A program made the position numbers and the translations under genes. Of a DNA stretch of 64,000 bases, positions 17,801-32,800 are shown piece by piece. Each line of letters starts with the position of its first letter. Within the stretch, counting starts at the first letter, position 1. The notes under the pieces were generated by a model that worked only from the letters and a program-made list of their open reading frames with translations, made no database searches and was not told the origin of the DNA. This stretch comes from Cololabis saira (lineage: Eukaryota; Chordata; Actinopteri; Beloniformes; Belonidae): assembly GCF_033807715.1 (NCBI RefSeq), contig NC_084600.1, forward strand, positions 46,436,324 to 46,500,323. The letters run 5' to 3'.

Positions 17801-20800
17801 AATACATGGGGGTGTAACGGTGGTACCCTGGAATACATGGAGGTGTAACGGTGGTACCCTGGAATACATGGGGGTGTAACGGTGGTACCCTGGAATACAT
17901 GGGGGTGTAACGGTGGTACCCTGGAATACATGGAGGTGTAACGGTGGTACCCTGGAATACATGGAGGTGTAACGGTGGTACCCTGGAATACATGGGGGTG
18001 TAACGGTGGTACCCTGGAATACATGGAGGTGTAACGGTGGTACCCTGGAATACATGGGGGTGTAACGGTGGTACCCTGGAATACATGGAGGTGTAAAGGT
18101 GGTACCCTGGAATACATGGAGGTGTAACGGTGGTGCTGGTACCCTGGAATACATGGAGGTGTAACGGTGGTACCCTGGAATACATGGAGGTGTAACGGTG
18201 GTACCCTGGAATACATGGAGGTGTAACGGTGGTACCCTGGAATACATGGGGGTGTAACGGTGGTACCCTGGAATACATGGGGGTGTAACGGTGGTACCCT
18301 GGAATACATGGAGGTGTAACGGTGGTGCTGGTACCCTGGAATACATGGGGGTGTAACGGTGGTACCCTGGAATACATGGGGGTGTAACGGTGGTACCCTG
18401 GAATACATGGAGGTGTAACGGTGGTACCCTGGAATACATGGAGGTGTAACGGTGGTACCCTGGAATACATGGGGGTGTAACGGTGGTACCCTGGAATACA
18501 TGGGGGTGTAACGGTGGTACCCTGGAATACATGGGGGTGTAACGGTGGTACCCTGGAATACATGGAGGTGTAATGGTGGTGCTGGTACCCTGGAATACAT
18601 GGAGGTGTAACGGTGGTGCTGGTACCCTGGAATACATGGGGGTGTAACGGTGGTACCCTGGAATACATGGGGGTGTAACGGTGGTACCCTGGAATACATG
18701 GAGGTGTAACGGTGGTACCCTGGAATACATGGGGGTGTAACGGTGGTACCCTGGAATACATGGGGGTGTATCGGTGGTGCTGGTACCCTGGAATACATGG
18801 AGGTGTAACGGTGGTACCCTGGAATACATGGAGGTGTAACGGTGGTACCCTGGAATACATGGGGGTGTAACGGTGGTACCCTGGAATACATGGAGGTGTA
18901 ACGGTGGTACCCTGGAATACATGGAGGTGTAACGGTGGTACCCTGGAATACATGGGGGTGTAACGGTGGTACCCTGGAATACATGGGGGTGTAACGGTGG
19001 TACCCTGGAATACATGGAGGTGTAACGGTGGTACCCTGGAATACATGGAGGTGTAACGGTGGTACCCTGGAATACATGGGGGTGTAACGGTGGTACCCTG
19101 GAATACATGGAGGTGTAAAGGTGGTGCTGGTACCCTGGAATACATGGGAGTGTAACGGTGGTACCCTGGAATACATGGAGGTGTAACGGTGGTACCCTGG
19201 AATACATGGGGGTGTAACGGTGGTACCCTGGAATACATGGAGGTGTAACGGTGGTACCCTGGAATACATGGAGGTGTAACGGTGGTACCCTGGAATACAT
19301 GGGGGTGTAACGGTGGTACCCTGGAATACATGGGGGTGTAACGGTGGTACCCTGGAATACATGGAGGTGTAACGGTGGTACCCTGGAATACATGGAGGTG
19401 TAACGGTGGTACCCTGGAATACATGGAGGTGTAACGGTGGTACCCTGGAATACATGGAGGTGTAACGGTGGTACCCTGGAATACATGGGGGTGTAACGGT
19501 GGTACCCTGGAATACATGGGGGTGTAACGGTGGTACCCTGGAATACATGGGGGTGTAACGGTGGTACCCTGGAATACATGGGGGTGTAACGGTGGTACCC
19601 TGGAATACATGGAGGTGTAACGGTGGTACCCTGGAATACATGGAGGTGTAACGGTGGTACCCTGGAATACATGGAGGTGTAACGGTGGTACCCTGGAATA
19701 CATGGGGGTGTAACGGTGGTACCCTGGAATACATGGAGGTGTAACGGTGGTACCCTGGAATACATGGAGGTGTAACGGTGGTACCCTGGAATACATGGGG
19801 GTGTAACGGTGGTACCCTGGAATACATGGGGGTGTAACGGTGGTACCCTGGAATACATGGAGGTGTAACGGTGGTGCTGGTACCCTGGAATACATGGGGG
19901 TGTAACGGTGGTACCCTGGAATACATGGGGGTGTAACGGTGGTACCCTGGAATACATGGAGGTGTAACGGTGGTACCCTGGAATACATGGAGGTGTAACG
20001 GTGGTACCCTGGAATACATGGGGGTGTAACGGTGGTACCCTGGAATACATGGGGGTGTAACGGTGGTACCCTGGAATACATGGAGGTGTAACAGTGGTAC
20101 CCTGGAATACATGGAGGTGTAACGGTGGTGCTGGTACCCTGGAATACATGGAGGTGTAACGGTAGTGCTGGTGCCCTGGAATACATGGGGGTGTAACGGT
20201 GGTACCCTGGAATACATGGAGGTGTAACGGTGGTACCCTGGAATACATGGAGGTGTAACGGTGGTACCCTGGAATACATGGAGGTGTAACGGTGGTACCC
20301 TGGAATACATGGGGGTGTAACGGTGGTACCCTGGAATACATGGAGGTGTAACGGTGGTACCCTGGAATACATGGGGGTGTAACAGTGGTACCCTGGAATA
20401 CATGGGGGTGTAACGGTGGTACCCTGGAATACATGGAGGTGTAACAGTGGTACCCTGGAATACATGGAGGTGTAACGGTGGTGCTGGTACCCTGGAATAC
20501 ATGGGGGTGTAACGGTGGTACCCTGGAATACATGGGGGTGTAACGTGGTACCCTGGAATACATGGGGGTGTAACGGTGGTGCCCTGGAATACATGGGGGT
20601 GTAACGGTGGTACTGGTACCCTGGAATACATGGAGGTGTAACGGTGGTACCCTGGAATACATGGGGGTGTAACGGTGGTACCCTGGAATACATGGGGGTG
20701 TAACGGTGGTATCCTGGAATACATGGGGGTGTAACGGTGGTACCCTGGAATACATGGAGGTGTAACGGTGGTACCCTGGAATACATGGGGGTGTAACGGT

Positions 20801-23800
20801 GGTACCCTGGAATACATGGAGGTGTAACGGTGGTGCCCTGGAATACATGGAGGTGTAACGGTGGTGGTGGTACCCTGGAATACATGGGGGTGTAACGGTG
20901 GTACCCTGGAATACATGGGGGTGTAACGGTGGTACCCTGGAATACATGGAGGTGTAACGGTGGTGCCCTGGAATACATGGAGGTGTAACGGTGGTGCTGG
21001 TACCCTGGAATACATGGAGGTGTAACGGTGGTACCCTGGAATACATGGGGGTGTAACGGTGGTACCCTGGAATACATGGAGGTGTAACGGTGGTACCCTG
21101 GAATACATGGGGGTGTAACGGTGGTACCCTGGAATACATGGAGGTGTAACGGTGGTACCCTGGAATACATGGAGGTGTAACGGTGGTACCCTGGAATACA
21201 TGGAGGTGTAACGGTGGTACCCTGGAATACATGGAGGTGTAACGGTGGTACCCTGGAATACATGGAGGTGTAACGGTGGTACCCTGGAATACATGGAGGT
21301 GTAACGGTGGTACCCTGGAATACATGGAGGTGTAACGGTGGTACCCTGGAATACATGGAGGTGTAACGGTGGTACCCTGGAATACATGGGGGTGTAACGG
21401 TGGTACCCTGGAATACATGGGGGTGTAACGGTGGTACCCTGGAATACATGGAGGTGTAACGGTGGTACCCTGGAATACATGGGGGTGTAACGGTGGTACC
21501 CTGGAATACATGGAGGTGTAACGGTGGTACCCTGGAATACATGGGGGTGTAACGGTGGTACCCTGGAATACATGGAGGTGTAACGGTGGTACCCTGGAAT
21601 ACATGGGGGTGTAACGGTGGTACCCTGGAATACATGGAGGTGTAACGGTGGTACCCTGGAATACATGGGGGTGTAACGGTGGTACCCTGGAATACATGGA
21701 GGTGTAACGGTGGTGCTGGTACCCTGGAATACATGGAGGTGTAACGGTGGTACCCTGGAATACATGGGGGTGTAACGGTGGTACCCTGGAATACATGGGG
21801 GTGTAACGGTGGTACCCTGGAATACATGGAGGTGTAACGGTGGTACCCTGGAATACATGGAGGTGTAACGGTGGTACCCTGGAATACATGGGGGTGTAAC
21901 GGTGGTACCCTGGAATACATGGGGGTGTAACGGTGGTACCCTGGAATACATGGAGGTGTAACGGTGGTACCCTGGAATACATGGGGGTGTAACGGTGGTA
22001 CCCTGGAATACATGGAGGTGTAACGGTGGTACCCTGGAATAAATGGAGGTGTAACGGTGGTACCCTGGAATACATGGAGGTGTAACGGTGGTACCCTGGA
22101 ATACATGGAGGTGTAACGGTGGTGCTGGTACCCTGTAATACATGGAGGTGTAACGGTGGTGCTGGTACCCTGGAATACATGGAGGTGTAACGGTGGTGCT
22201 GGTACCCTGTAATACATGGAGGTGTAACGGTGGTACCCTGGAATACATGGAGGTGTAACGGTGGTACCCTGGAATACATGGAGGTGTAACGGTGGTACCC
22301 TGGAATACATGGAGGTGTAACGGTGGTACCCTGGAATACATGGAGGTGTAACGGTGGTACCCTGGAATACATGGAGGTGTAACGGTGGTACCCTGGAATA
22401 CATGGAGGTGTAACGGTGGTGCTGGTACCCTGGAATACATGGAGGTGTAACGGTGGTACCCTGGAATACATGGAGGTGTAACGGTGGTACCCTGGAATAC
22501 ATGGAGGTGTAACGGTGGTACCCTGGAATACATGGAGGTGTAACGGTGGTACCCTGGAATACATGGGGGTGTAACGGTGGTACCCTGGAATACATGGAGG
22601 TGTAACGGTGGTGCTGGTACCCTGGAATACATGGGGGTGTAACGGTGGTACCCTGGAATACATGGAGGTGTAACGGTGGTACCCTGGAATACATGGAGGT
22701 GTAACGGTGGTACCCTGGAATACATGGAGGTGTAACGGTGGTACCCTGGAATACATGGGGGTGTAACGGTGGTACCCTGGAATACATGGAGGTGTAACGG
22801 TGGTGCTGGTACCCTGGAATACATGGGGGTGTAACGGTGGTACCCTGGATTACATGGAGGTGTAACGGTGGTACCCTGGAATACATGGAGGTGTAACGGT
22901 GGTACCCTGGAATACGTAGGGGTGTAACGGTGGTACCCTGGAATACATGGGGGTGTAACGGTGGTACCCTGGAATACATGGAGGTGTAACGGTGGTACCC
23001 TGGAATACATGGGGTTGTAACGGTGGTACCCTGGAATACATGGAGGTGTAACGGTGGTACCCTGGAATACATGGAGGTGTAACGGTGGTACCCTGGAATA
23101 CATGGGGGTGTAACGGTGGTACCCTGGAATACATGGGGGTGTAACGGTGGTACCCTGGAATACATGGAGGTGTAACGGTGGTACCCTGGAATACATGGAG
23201 GTGTAACGGTGGTACCCTGGAATACATGGAGGTGTAATGGTGGTACCCTGGAATACATGGAGGTGTAACGGTGGTACCCTGGAATACATGGAGGTGTAAC
23301 GGTGGTACCCTGGAATACATGGAGGTGTAACGGTGGTACCCTGGAATACATGGAGGTGTAACGGTGGTACCCTGGAATACATGGGGGTGTAACGGTGGTA
23401 CCCTGGAATACATGGGGGTGTAACGGTGGTGCTGGTACCCTGGAATACATGGAGGTGTAACGGTGGTACCCTGGAATACATGGGGGTGTAACGGTGGTAC
23501 CCTGGAATACATGGAGGTGTAACGGTGGTACCCTGGAATACATGGGGGTGTAACGGTGGTACCCTGGAATACATGGAGGTGTAACGGTGGTACCCTGGAA
23601 TACATGGGGGTGTAACGGTGGTACCCTGGAATACATGGAGGTGTAACGGTGGTACCCTGGAATACATGGGGGTGTAACGGTGGTACCCTGGAATACATGG
23701 AGGTGTAACGGTGGTACCCTGGAATACATGGGGGTGTAACGGTGGTACCCTGGAATACATGGAGGTGTAACGGTGGTACCCTGGAATACATGGGGGTGTA

Positions 23801-26800
23801 ACGGTGGTACCCTGGAATACATGGGGGTGTAACGGTGGTACCCTGGAATACATGGAGGTGTAACGGTGGTACCCTGGAATACATGGAGGTGTAACGGTGG
23901 TACCCTGGAATACATGGGGGTGTAACGGTGGTACCCTGGAATACATGGAGGTGTAACGGTGGTACCCTGGAATACATGGGGGTGTAACGGTGGTACCCTG
24001 GAATACATGGAGGTGTAAAGGTGGTACCCTGGAATACATGGAGGTGTAACGGTGGTGCTGGTACCCTGGAATACATGGAGGTGTAACGGTGGTACCCTGG
24101 AATACATGGAGGTGTAACGGTGGTACCCTGGAATACATGGAGGTGTAACGGTGGTACCCTGGAATACATGGGGGTGTAACGGTGGTACCCTGGAATACAT
24201 GGGGGTGTAACGGTGGTACCCTGGAATACATGGAGGTGTAACGGTGGTGCTGGTACCCTGGAATACATGGGGGTGTAACGGTGGTACCCTGGAATACATG
24301 GGGGTGTAACGGTGGTACCCTGGAATACATGGAGGTGTAACGGTGGTACCCTGGAATACATGGAGGTGTAACGGTGGTACCCTGGAATACATGGGGGTGT
24401 AACGGTGGTACCCTGGAATACATGGGGGTGTAACGGTGGTACCCTGGAATACATGGGGGTGTAACGGTGGTACCCTGGAATACATGGAGGTGTAATGGTG
24501 GTGCTGGTACCCTGGAATACATGGAGGTGTAACGGTGGTGCTGGTACCCTGGAATACATGGGGGTGTAACGGTGGTACCCTGGAATACATGGGGGTGTAA
24601 CGGTGGTACCCTGGAATACATGGAGGTGTAACGGTGGTACCCTGGAATACATGGGGGTGTAACGGTGGTACCCTGGAATACATGGGGGTGTATCGGTGGT
24701 GCTGGTACCCTGGAATACATGGAGGTGTAACGGTGGTACCCTGGAATACATGGAGGTGTAACGGTGGTACCCTGGAATACATGGGGGTGTAACGGTGGTA
24801 CCCTGGAATACATGGAGGTGTAACGGTGGTACCCTGGAATACATGGAGGTGTAACGGTGGTACCCTGGAATACATGGGGGTGTAACGGTGGTACCCTGGA
24901 ATACATGGGGGTGTAACGGTGGTACCCTGGAATACATGGAGGTGTAACGGTGGTACCCTGGAATACATGGGGGTGTAACGGTGGTACTGGTACCCTGGAA
25001 TACATGGAGGTGTAACGGTGGTACCCTGGAATACATGGAGGTGTAACGGTGGTACCCTGGAATACATGGAGGTGTAACGGTGGTACCCTGGAATACATGG
25101 GGGTGTAACGGTGGTACCCTGGAATACATGGAGGTGTAACGGTGGTACCCTGGAATACATGGAGGTGTAACGGTGGTACCCTGGAATACATGGGGGTGTA
25201 ACGGTGGTACCCTGGAATACATGGGGGTGTAACGGTGGTACCCTGGAATACATGGAGGTGTAAAGGTGGTGCTGGTACCCTGGAATACATGGGAGTGTAA
25301 CGGTGGTACCCTGGAATACATGGAGGTGTAACGGTGGTACCCTGGAATACATGGAGGTGTAACGGTGGTACCCTGGAATACATGGGGGTGTAACGGTGGT
25401 ACCCTGGAATACATGGGGGTGTAACGGTGGTACCCTGGAATACATGGAGGTGTAAAGGTGGTACCCTGGAATACATGGGGGTGTAACGGTGGTACCCTGG
25501 AATACATGCGGGTGTAACGGTGGTACCCTGGAATACATGGAGGTGTAATGGTGGTGCTGGTACCCTGGAATACATGGAGGTGTAACGGTAGTGCTGGTGC
25601 CCTGGAATACATGGGGGTGTAATGGTGGTACCCTGGAATACATGGAGGTGTAACGGTGGTACCCTGGAATACATGGAGGTGTAACGGTGGTACCCTGGAA
25701 TACATGGGGGTGTAACGGTGGTACCCTGGAATACATGGGGGTGTAACGGTGGTACCCTGGAATACATGGAGGTGTAAAGGTGGTACCCTGGAATACATGG
25801 GGGTGTAACGGTGGTACCCTGGAATACATGCGGGTGTAACGGTGGTACCCTGGAATACATGGAGGTGTAATGGTGGTGCTGGTACCCTGGAATACATGGA
25901 GGTGTAACGGTAGTGCTGGTGCCCTGGAATACATGGGGGTGTAACGGTGGTACCCTGGAATACATGGAGGTGTAACGGTGGTACCCTGGAATACATGGAG
26001 GTGTAACGGTGGTACCCTGGAATACATGGGGGTGTAACGGTGGTACCCTGGAATACATGGGGGTGTAACGGTGGTACCCTGGAATACATGGAGGTGTAAC
26101 GGTGGTACCCTGGAATACATGGGGGTGTAACGGTGGTACCCTGGAATACATGGGGGTGTAACGGTGGTACTGGTACCCTGGAATACATGGAGGTGTAACG
26201 GTGGTACCCTGGAATACATGGAGGTGTAACGGTGGTACCCTGGAATACATGGAGGTGTAACGGTGGTACCCTGGAATACATGGGGGTGTAACGGTGGTAC
26301 CCTGGAATACATGGAGGTGTAACGGTGGTACCCTGGAATACATGGAGGTGTAACGGTGGTACCCTGGAATACATGGGGGTGTAACGGTGGTACCCTGGAA
26401 TACATGGGGGTGTAACGGTGGTACCCTGGAATACATGGAGGTGTAAAGGTGGTGCTGGTACCCTGGAATACATGGGAGTGTAACGGTGGTACCCTGGAAT
26501 ACATGGAGGTGTAACGGTGGTACCCTGGAATACATGGAGGTGTAACGGTGGTACCCTGGAATACATGGGGGTGTAACGGTGGTACCCTGGAATACATGGG
26601 GGTGTAACGGTGGTACCCTGGAATACATGGAGGTGTAAAGGTGGTACCCTGGAATACATGGGGGTGTAACGGTGGTACCCTGGAATACATGCGGGTGTAA
26701 CGGTGGTACCCTGGAATACATGGAGGTGTAATGGTGGTGCTGGTACCCTGGAATACATGGAGGTGTAACGGTAGTGCTGGTGCCCTGGAATACATGGGGG

Positions 26801-29800
26801 TGTAATGGTGGTACCCTGGAATACATGGAGGTGTAACGGTGGTACCCTGGAATACATGGGGGTGTAACGGTGGTACCCTGGAATACATGGGGGTGTAACG
26901 GTGGTACCCTGGAATACATGGAGGTGTAACGGTGGTACCCTGGAATACATGGAGGTGTAACGGTGGTACCCTGGAATACATGGGGGTGTAACGGTGGTAC
27001 CCTGGAATACATGGAGGTGTAACGGTGGTACCCTGGAATACATGGAGGTGTAACGGTGGTACCCTGGAATACATGGAGGTGTAACGGTGGTACCCTGGAA
27101 TACATGGAGGTGTAACGGTGGTACCCTGGAATACATGGAGGTGTAACGGTGGTACCCTGGAATACATGGGGGTGTAACGGTGGTACCCTGGAATACATGG
27201 AGGTGTAACGGTGGTGCTGGTACCCTGGAATACATGGAGGTGTAACGGTGGTACCCTGGAATACATGGAGGTGTAACGGTGGTACCCTGGAATACATGGA
27301 GGTGTAATGGTGGTACCCTGGAATACATGGGGGTGTATCGGTGGTGCTGGTACCCTGGAATACATGGGGGTGTAATGGTGGTACCCTGGAATACATGGAG
27401 GTGTAACGGTAGTGCTGGTGCCCTGGAATACATGGGGGTGTAATGGTGGTACCCTGGAATACATGGAGGTGTAACGGTAGTGCTGGTGCCCTGGAATACA
27501 TGGGGGTGTAACGGTGGTACCCTGGAATACATGGAGGTGTAACGGTGGTATCCTGGAATACATGGGGGTGTAACGGTGGTACCCTGGAATACATGGAGGT
27601 GTAACGGTGGTACCCTGGAATACATGGAGGTGTAACGGTGGTACCCTGGAATACATGGGGGTGTAACGGTGGTACCCTGGAATACATGGAGGTGTAACGG
27701 TGGTACCCTGGAATACATGGAGGTGTAACGGTGGTACCCTGGAATACATGGGGGTGTAACGTTGGTACCCTGGAATACATGGGGGTGTAACGGTGGTACC
27801 CTGGAATACATGGAGGTGTAATGGTGGTACCCTGGAATACATGGGGGTGTAACGGTGGTACCCTGGAATACATGGGGGTGTAACGGTGGTACCCTGGAAT
27901 ACATGGAGGTGTAACGGTGGTGCTGGTACCCTGGAATACATGGAGGTGTAACGGTGGTACCCTGGAATACATGGAGGTGTAACTGTGGTGCTGGTACCCT
28001 GGAATACATGGAGGTGTAACTGTGGTGCTGGTACCCTGGAATACATGGGGGTGTAACGGTGGTACCCTGGAATACATGGAGGTGTAACGGTGGTACCCTG
28101 GAATACATGGGGGTGTAACGGTGGTACCCTGGAATACATGGGGGTGTAACGGTGGTACCCTGGAATACATGGGGGTGTAACGGTGGTACCCTGGAATACA
28201 TGGAGGTGTAACGGTGGTACCCTGGAATACATGGAGGTGTAACGGTGGTACCCTGGAATACATGGAGGTGTAACGGTGGTACCCTGGAATACATGGAGGT
28301 GTAACGGTGGTACCCTGGAATACATGGAGGTGTAACGGTGGTACCCTGGAATACATGGAGGTGTAACGGTGGTACCCTGGAATACATGGAGGTGTAACGG
28401 TGGTACCCTGGAATACATGGAGGTGTAACGGTGGTGCTGGTACCCTGGAATACATGGAGGTGTAACGGTGGTACCCTGGAATACATGGGGGTGTAACGGT
28501 GGTACCCTGGAATACATGGGGGTGTAACGGTGGTACCCTGGAATACATGGAGGTGTAACGGTGGTACCCTGGAATACATGGAGGTGTAACGGTGGTACCC
28601 TGGAATACATGGAGGTGTAACGGTGGTACCCTGGAATACATGGGGGTGTAACGGTGGTGCTGGTACCCTGGAATACATGGAGGTGTAACGGTGGTACCCT
28701 GGAATACATGGGGGTGTAACGGTGGTACCCTGGAATACATGGAGGTGTAACGGTGGTACCCTGGAATACATGGGGGTGTAACGGTGGTACCCTGGAATAC
28801 ATGGGGGTGTAACGGTGGTACCCTGGAATACATGGGGGTGTAACGGTGGTACCCTGGAATACATGGAGGTGTAACGGTGGTACCCTGGAATACATGGAGG
28901 TGTAACGGTGGTACCCTGGAATACATGGAGGTGTAACGGTGGTACCCTGGAATACATGGGGGTGTAACGGTGGTACCCTGGAATACATGGAGGTGTAACG
29001 GTGGTACCCTGGAATACATGGAGGTGTAACGGTGGTACCCTGGAATACATGGAGGTGTAACGGTGGTACCCTGGAATACATGGAGGTGTAACGGTGGTAC
29101 CCTGGAATACATGGAGGTGTAACGGTGGTACCCTGGAATACATGGAGGTGTAACGGTGGTACCCTGGAATACATGGGGGTGTAACGGTGGTACCCTGGAA
29201 TACATGGAGGTGTAACGGTGGTACCCTGGAATACATGGAGGTGTAACGGTGGTACCCTGGAATACATGGAGGTGTAACGGTGGTACCCTGGAATACATGG
29301 AGGTGTAACGGTGGTGCTGGTTACCCTGGAATACATGGGGGTGTAACGGTGGTACCCTGGAATACATGGAGGTGTAACGGTGGTACCCTGGAATACATGG
29401 AGGTGTAACGGTGGTACCCTGGAATACATGGGGGTGTAACGGTGGTACCCTGGAATACATGGAGGTGTAACGGTGGTGCTGGTACCCTGGAATACATGGA
29501 GGTGTAACGGTGGTACCCTGGAATACATGGAGGTGTAACGGTGGTACCCTGGAATACATGGAGGTGTAACAGTGGTACCCTGGAATACATGGAGGTGTAA
29601 CGGTGGTACCCTGGAATACATGGAGGTGTAACGGTGGTACCCTGGAATACATGGAGGTGTAACGGTGGTACCCTGGAATACATGGGGGTGTAACGGTGGT
29701 GCTGGTACCCTGGAATACATGGAGGTGTAACGGTGGTACCCTGGCATACATGGAGGTGTAACGGTGGTACCCTTGAATACATGGAGGTGTAACGGTGGTA

Positions 29801-32800
29801 CCCTGGAATACATGGAGGTGTAACGGTGGTACCCTGGAATACATGGAGGTGTAACGGTGGTACCCTGGAATACATGGGGGTGTAACGGTGGTGCTGGTAC
29901 CCTGGAATACATGGAGGTGTAACGGTGGTACCCTGGCATACATGGAGGTGTAACGGTGGTACCCTGGAATACATGGAGGTGTAACGGTGGTACCCTGGAA
30001 TACATGGAGGTGTAACGGTGGTACCCTGGAATACATGGGGGTGTAACGGTGGTACCCTGGAATACATGGGGGTGTAACGGTGGTACCCTGGAATACATGG
30101 AGGTGTAATGGTGGTACCCTGGAATACATGGGGGTGTAACGGTGGTACCCTGGAATACATGGAGGTGTAACGGTGGTGCTGGTACCCTGGAATACATGGA
30201 GGTGTAACGGTGGTACCCTGGAATACATGGGGGTGTAACGGTGGTGCTGGTACCCTGGAATACATGGTGGTGTAACGGTGGTACCCTGGAATACATGGAG
30301 GTGTAACGGTGGTACCCTGGAATACATGGAGGTGTAACGGTGGTGCTGGTACCCTGGAATACATGGAGGTGTAACGGTGGTACCCTGGAATACATGGAGG
30401 TGTAACGGTGGTGCTGGTACACTGGAATACATGGAGGTGTAACGGTGGTACCCTGGAATACATGGTGGTGTAACGGTGGTGCCCTGGAATACATGGAGGT
30501 GTAACGGTGGTGCTGGTACCCTGGAATACATGGAGGTGTAACGGTGGTACCCTGGAATACATGGAGGTGTAACGGTGGTACCCTGGAATACATGGAGGTG
30601 TAACGGTGGTACCCTGGAATACATGGAGGTGTAACGGTGGTACCCTGGAATACATGGAGGTGTAACGGTGGTACCCTGGAATATATGGAGGTGTAACGGT
30701 GGTACCCTGGAATACATGGGGGTGTAACGGTGGTACCCTGGAATACATGGGGGTGTAATGGTGGTACCCTGGAATACATGGAGGTGTAACGGTGGTGCCC
30801 TGGAATACATGGAGGTGTAACGGTGGTACCCTGGAATATATGGAGGTGTAACGGTGGTACCCTGGAATACATGGAGGTGTAACGGTGGTGCTGGTACCCT
30901 GGAATACATGGGGGTGTAACGGTGGTACCCTGGAATACATGGAGGTGTAACGGTGGTACCCTGGAATATATGGAGGTGTAACGGTGGTACCCTGGAATAC
31001 ATGGAGGTGTAACGGTGGTGCTGGTACCCTGGAATACATGGAGGTGTAACGGTGGTGCTGGTACCCTGGAATACATGGAGGTGTAACGGTGGTACCCTGG
31101 AATACATGGGGGTGTAACGGTGGTACCCTGGAATACATGGAGGTGTAACGGTGGTACCCTGGAATACATGGAGGTGTAACGGTGGTACCCTGGAATACAT
31201 GGAGGTGTAACGGTGGTGCTGGTACCCTGGAATACATGGAGGTGTAACGGTGGTACCCTGGAATACATGGAGGTGTAACGGTGGTACCCTGGAATACATG
31301 GGGGTGTAACGGTGGTACCCTGGAATACATGGGGGTGTAACGGTGGTACCCTGGAATACATGGAGGTGTAACGGTGGTGCTGGTACCCTGGAATACATGG
31401 GGGTGTAACGGTGGTACCCTGGAATACATGGGGGTGTAACGGTGGTACCCTGGAATACATGGAGGTGTAACGGTGGTACCCTGGAATACATGGAGGTGTA
31501 ACGGTGGTACCCTGGAATACATGGAGGTGTAATGGTGGTACCCTGGAATACATGGAGGTGTAACGGTGGTACCCTGGAATACATGGGGGTGTAACGGTGG
31601 TGCTGGTACCCTGGAATACATGGGGGTGTAACGGTGGTACCCTGGAATACATGGGGGTGTAACGGTGGTACCCTGGAATACATGGAGGTGTAACGGTGGT
31701 ACCCTGGAATACATGGAGGTGTAACGGTGGTACCCTGGAATACATGGAGGTGTAACGGTGGTACCCTGGAATACATGGAGGTGTAACGGTGGTACCCTGG
31801 AATACATGGAGGTGTAACGGTGGTACCCTGGAATACATGGGGGTGTAACGGTGGTGGTGGTACCCTGGAATACATGGTGGTGTAACGGTGGTGCTGGTAT
31901 CCTGGAATACATGGGGATGTAACGGTGGTACCCTGGAATACATGGAGGTGTAACGGTGGTACCCTGGAATACATGGAGGTGTAACGGTGGTACCCTGGAA
32001 TACATGGAGGTGTAACGGTTGTGCTGGTACCCTGGAATACATGGAGGTGTAACGGTGGTACCCTGGAATACATGGGGGTGTAACGGTGGTACCCTGGAAT
32101 ACATGGAGGTGTAACGGTGGTACCCTGGAATACATGGAGGTGTAACGGTGGTACCCTGGAATACATGGAGGTGTAACGGTGGTACCCTGGAATACATGGG
32201 GGTGTAACGGTGGTGCTGGTACCCTGGAATACATGGGGGTGTAACGGTGGTACCCTGGAATACATGGAGGTGTAACGGTGGTACCCTGGAATACATGGAG
32301 GTGTAACGGTGGTACCCTGGAATACATGGAGGTGTAACGGTGGTACCCTGGAATACATGGAGGTGTAACGGTGGTGCCCTGGAATACATGGAGGTGTAAC
32401 GGTGGTACCCTGGAATACATGGAGGTGTAACGGTGGTGCTGGTACCCTGGAATACATGGAGGTGTAACGGTGGTACCCTGGAATACATGGGGGTGTAACG
32501 GTGGTACCCTGGAATACATGGGGGTGTAACGGTGGTACCCTGGAATACATGGAGGTGTAACGGTGGTACCCTGGAATACATGGGGGTGTAACGGTGGTAC
32601 CCTGGAATACATGGAGGTGTAACGGTGGTACCCTGGATTACATGGGGGTGTAACGGTGGTACTGGTACCCTGGAATACATGGAGGTGTAACGGTGGTACC
32701 CTGGAATACATGGGGGTGTAACGGTGGTGCTGGTACCCTGGAATACATGGAGGTGTAACGGTGGTACCCTGGAATACATGGGGGTGTAACGGTGGTACCC

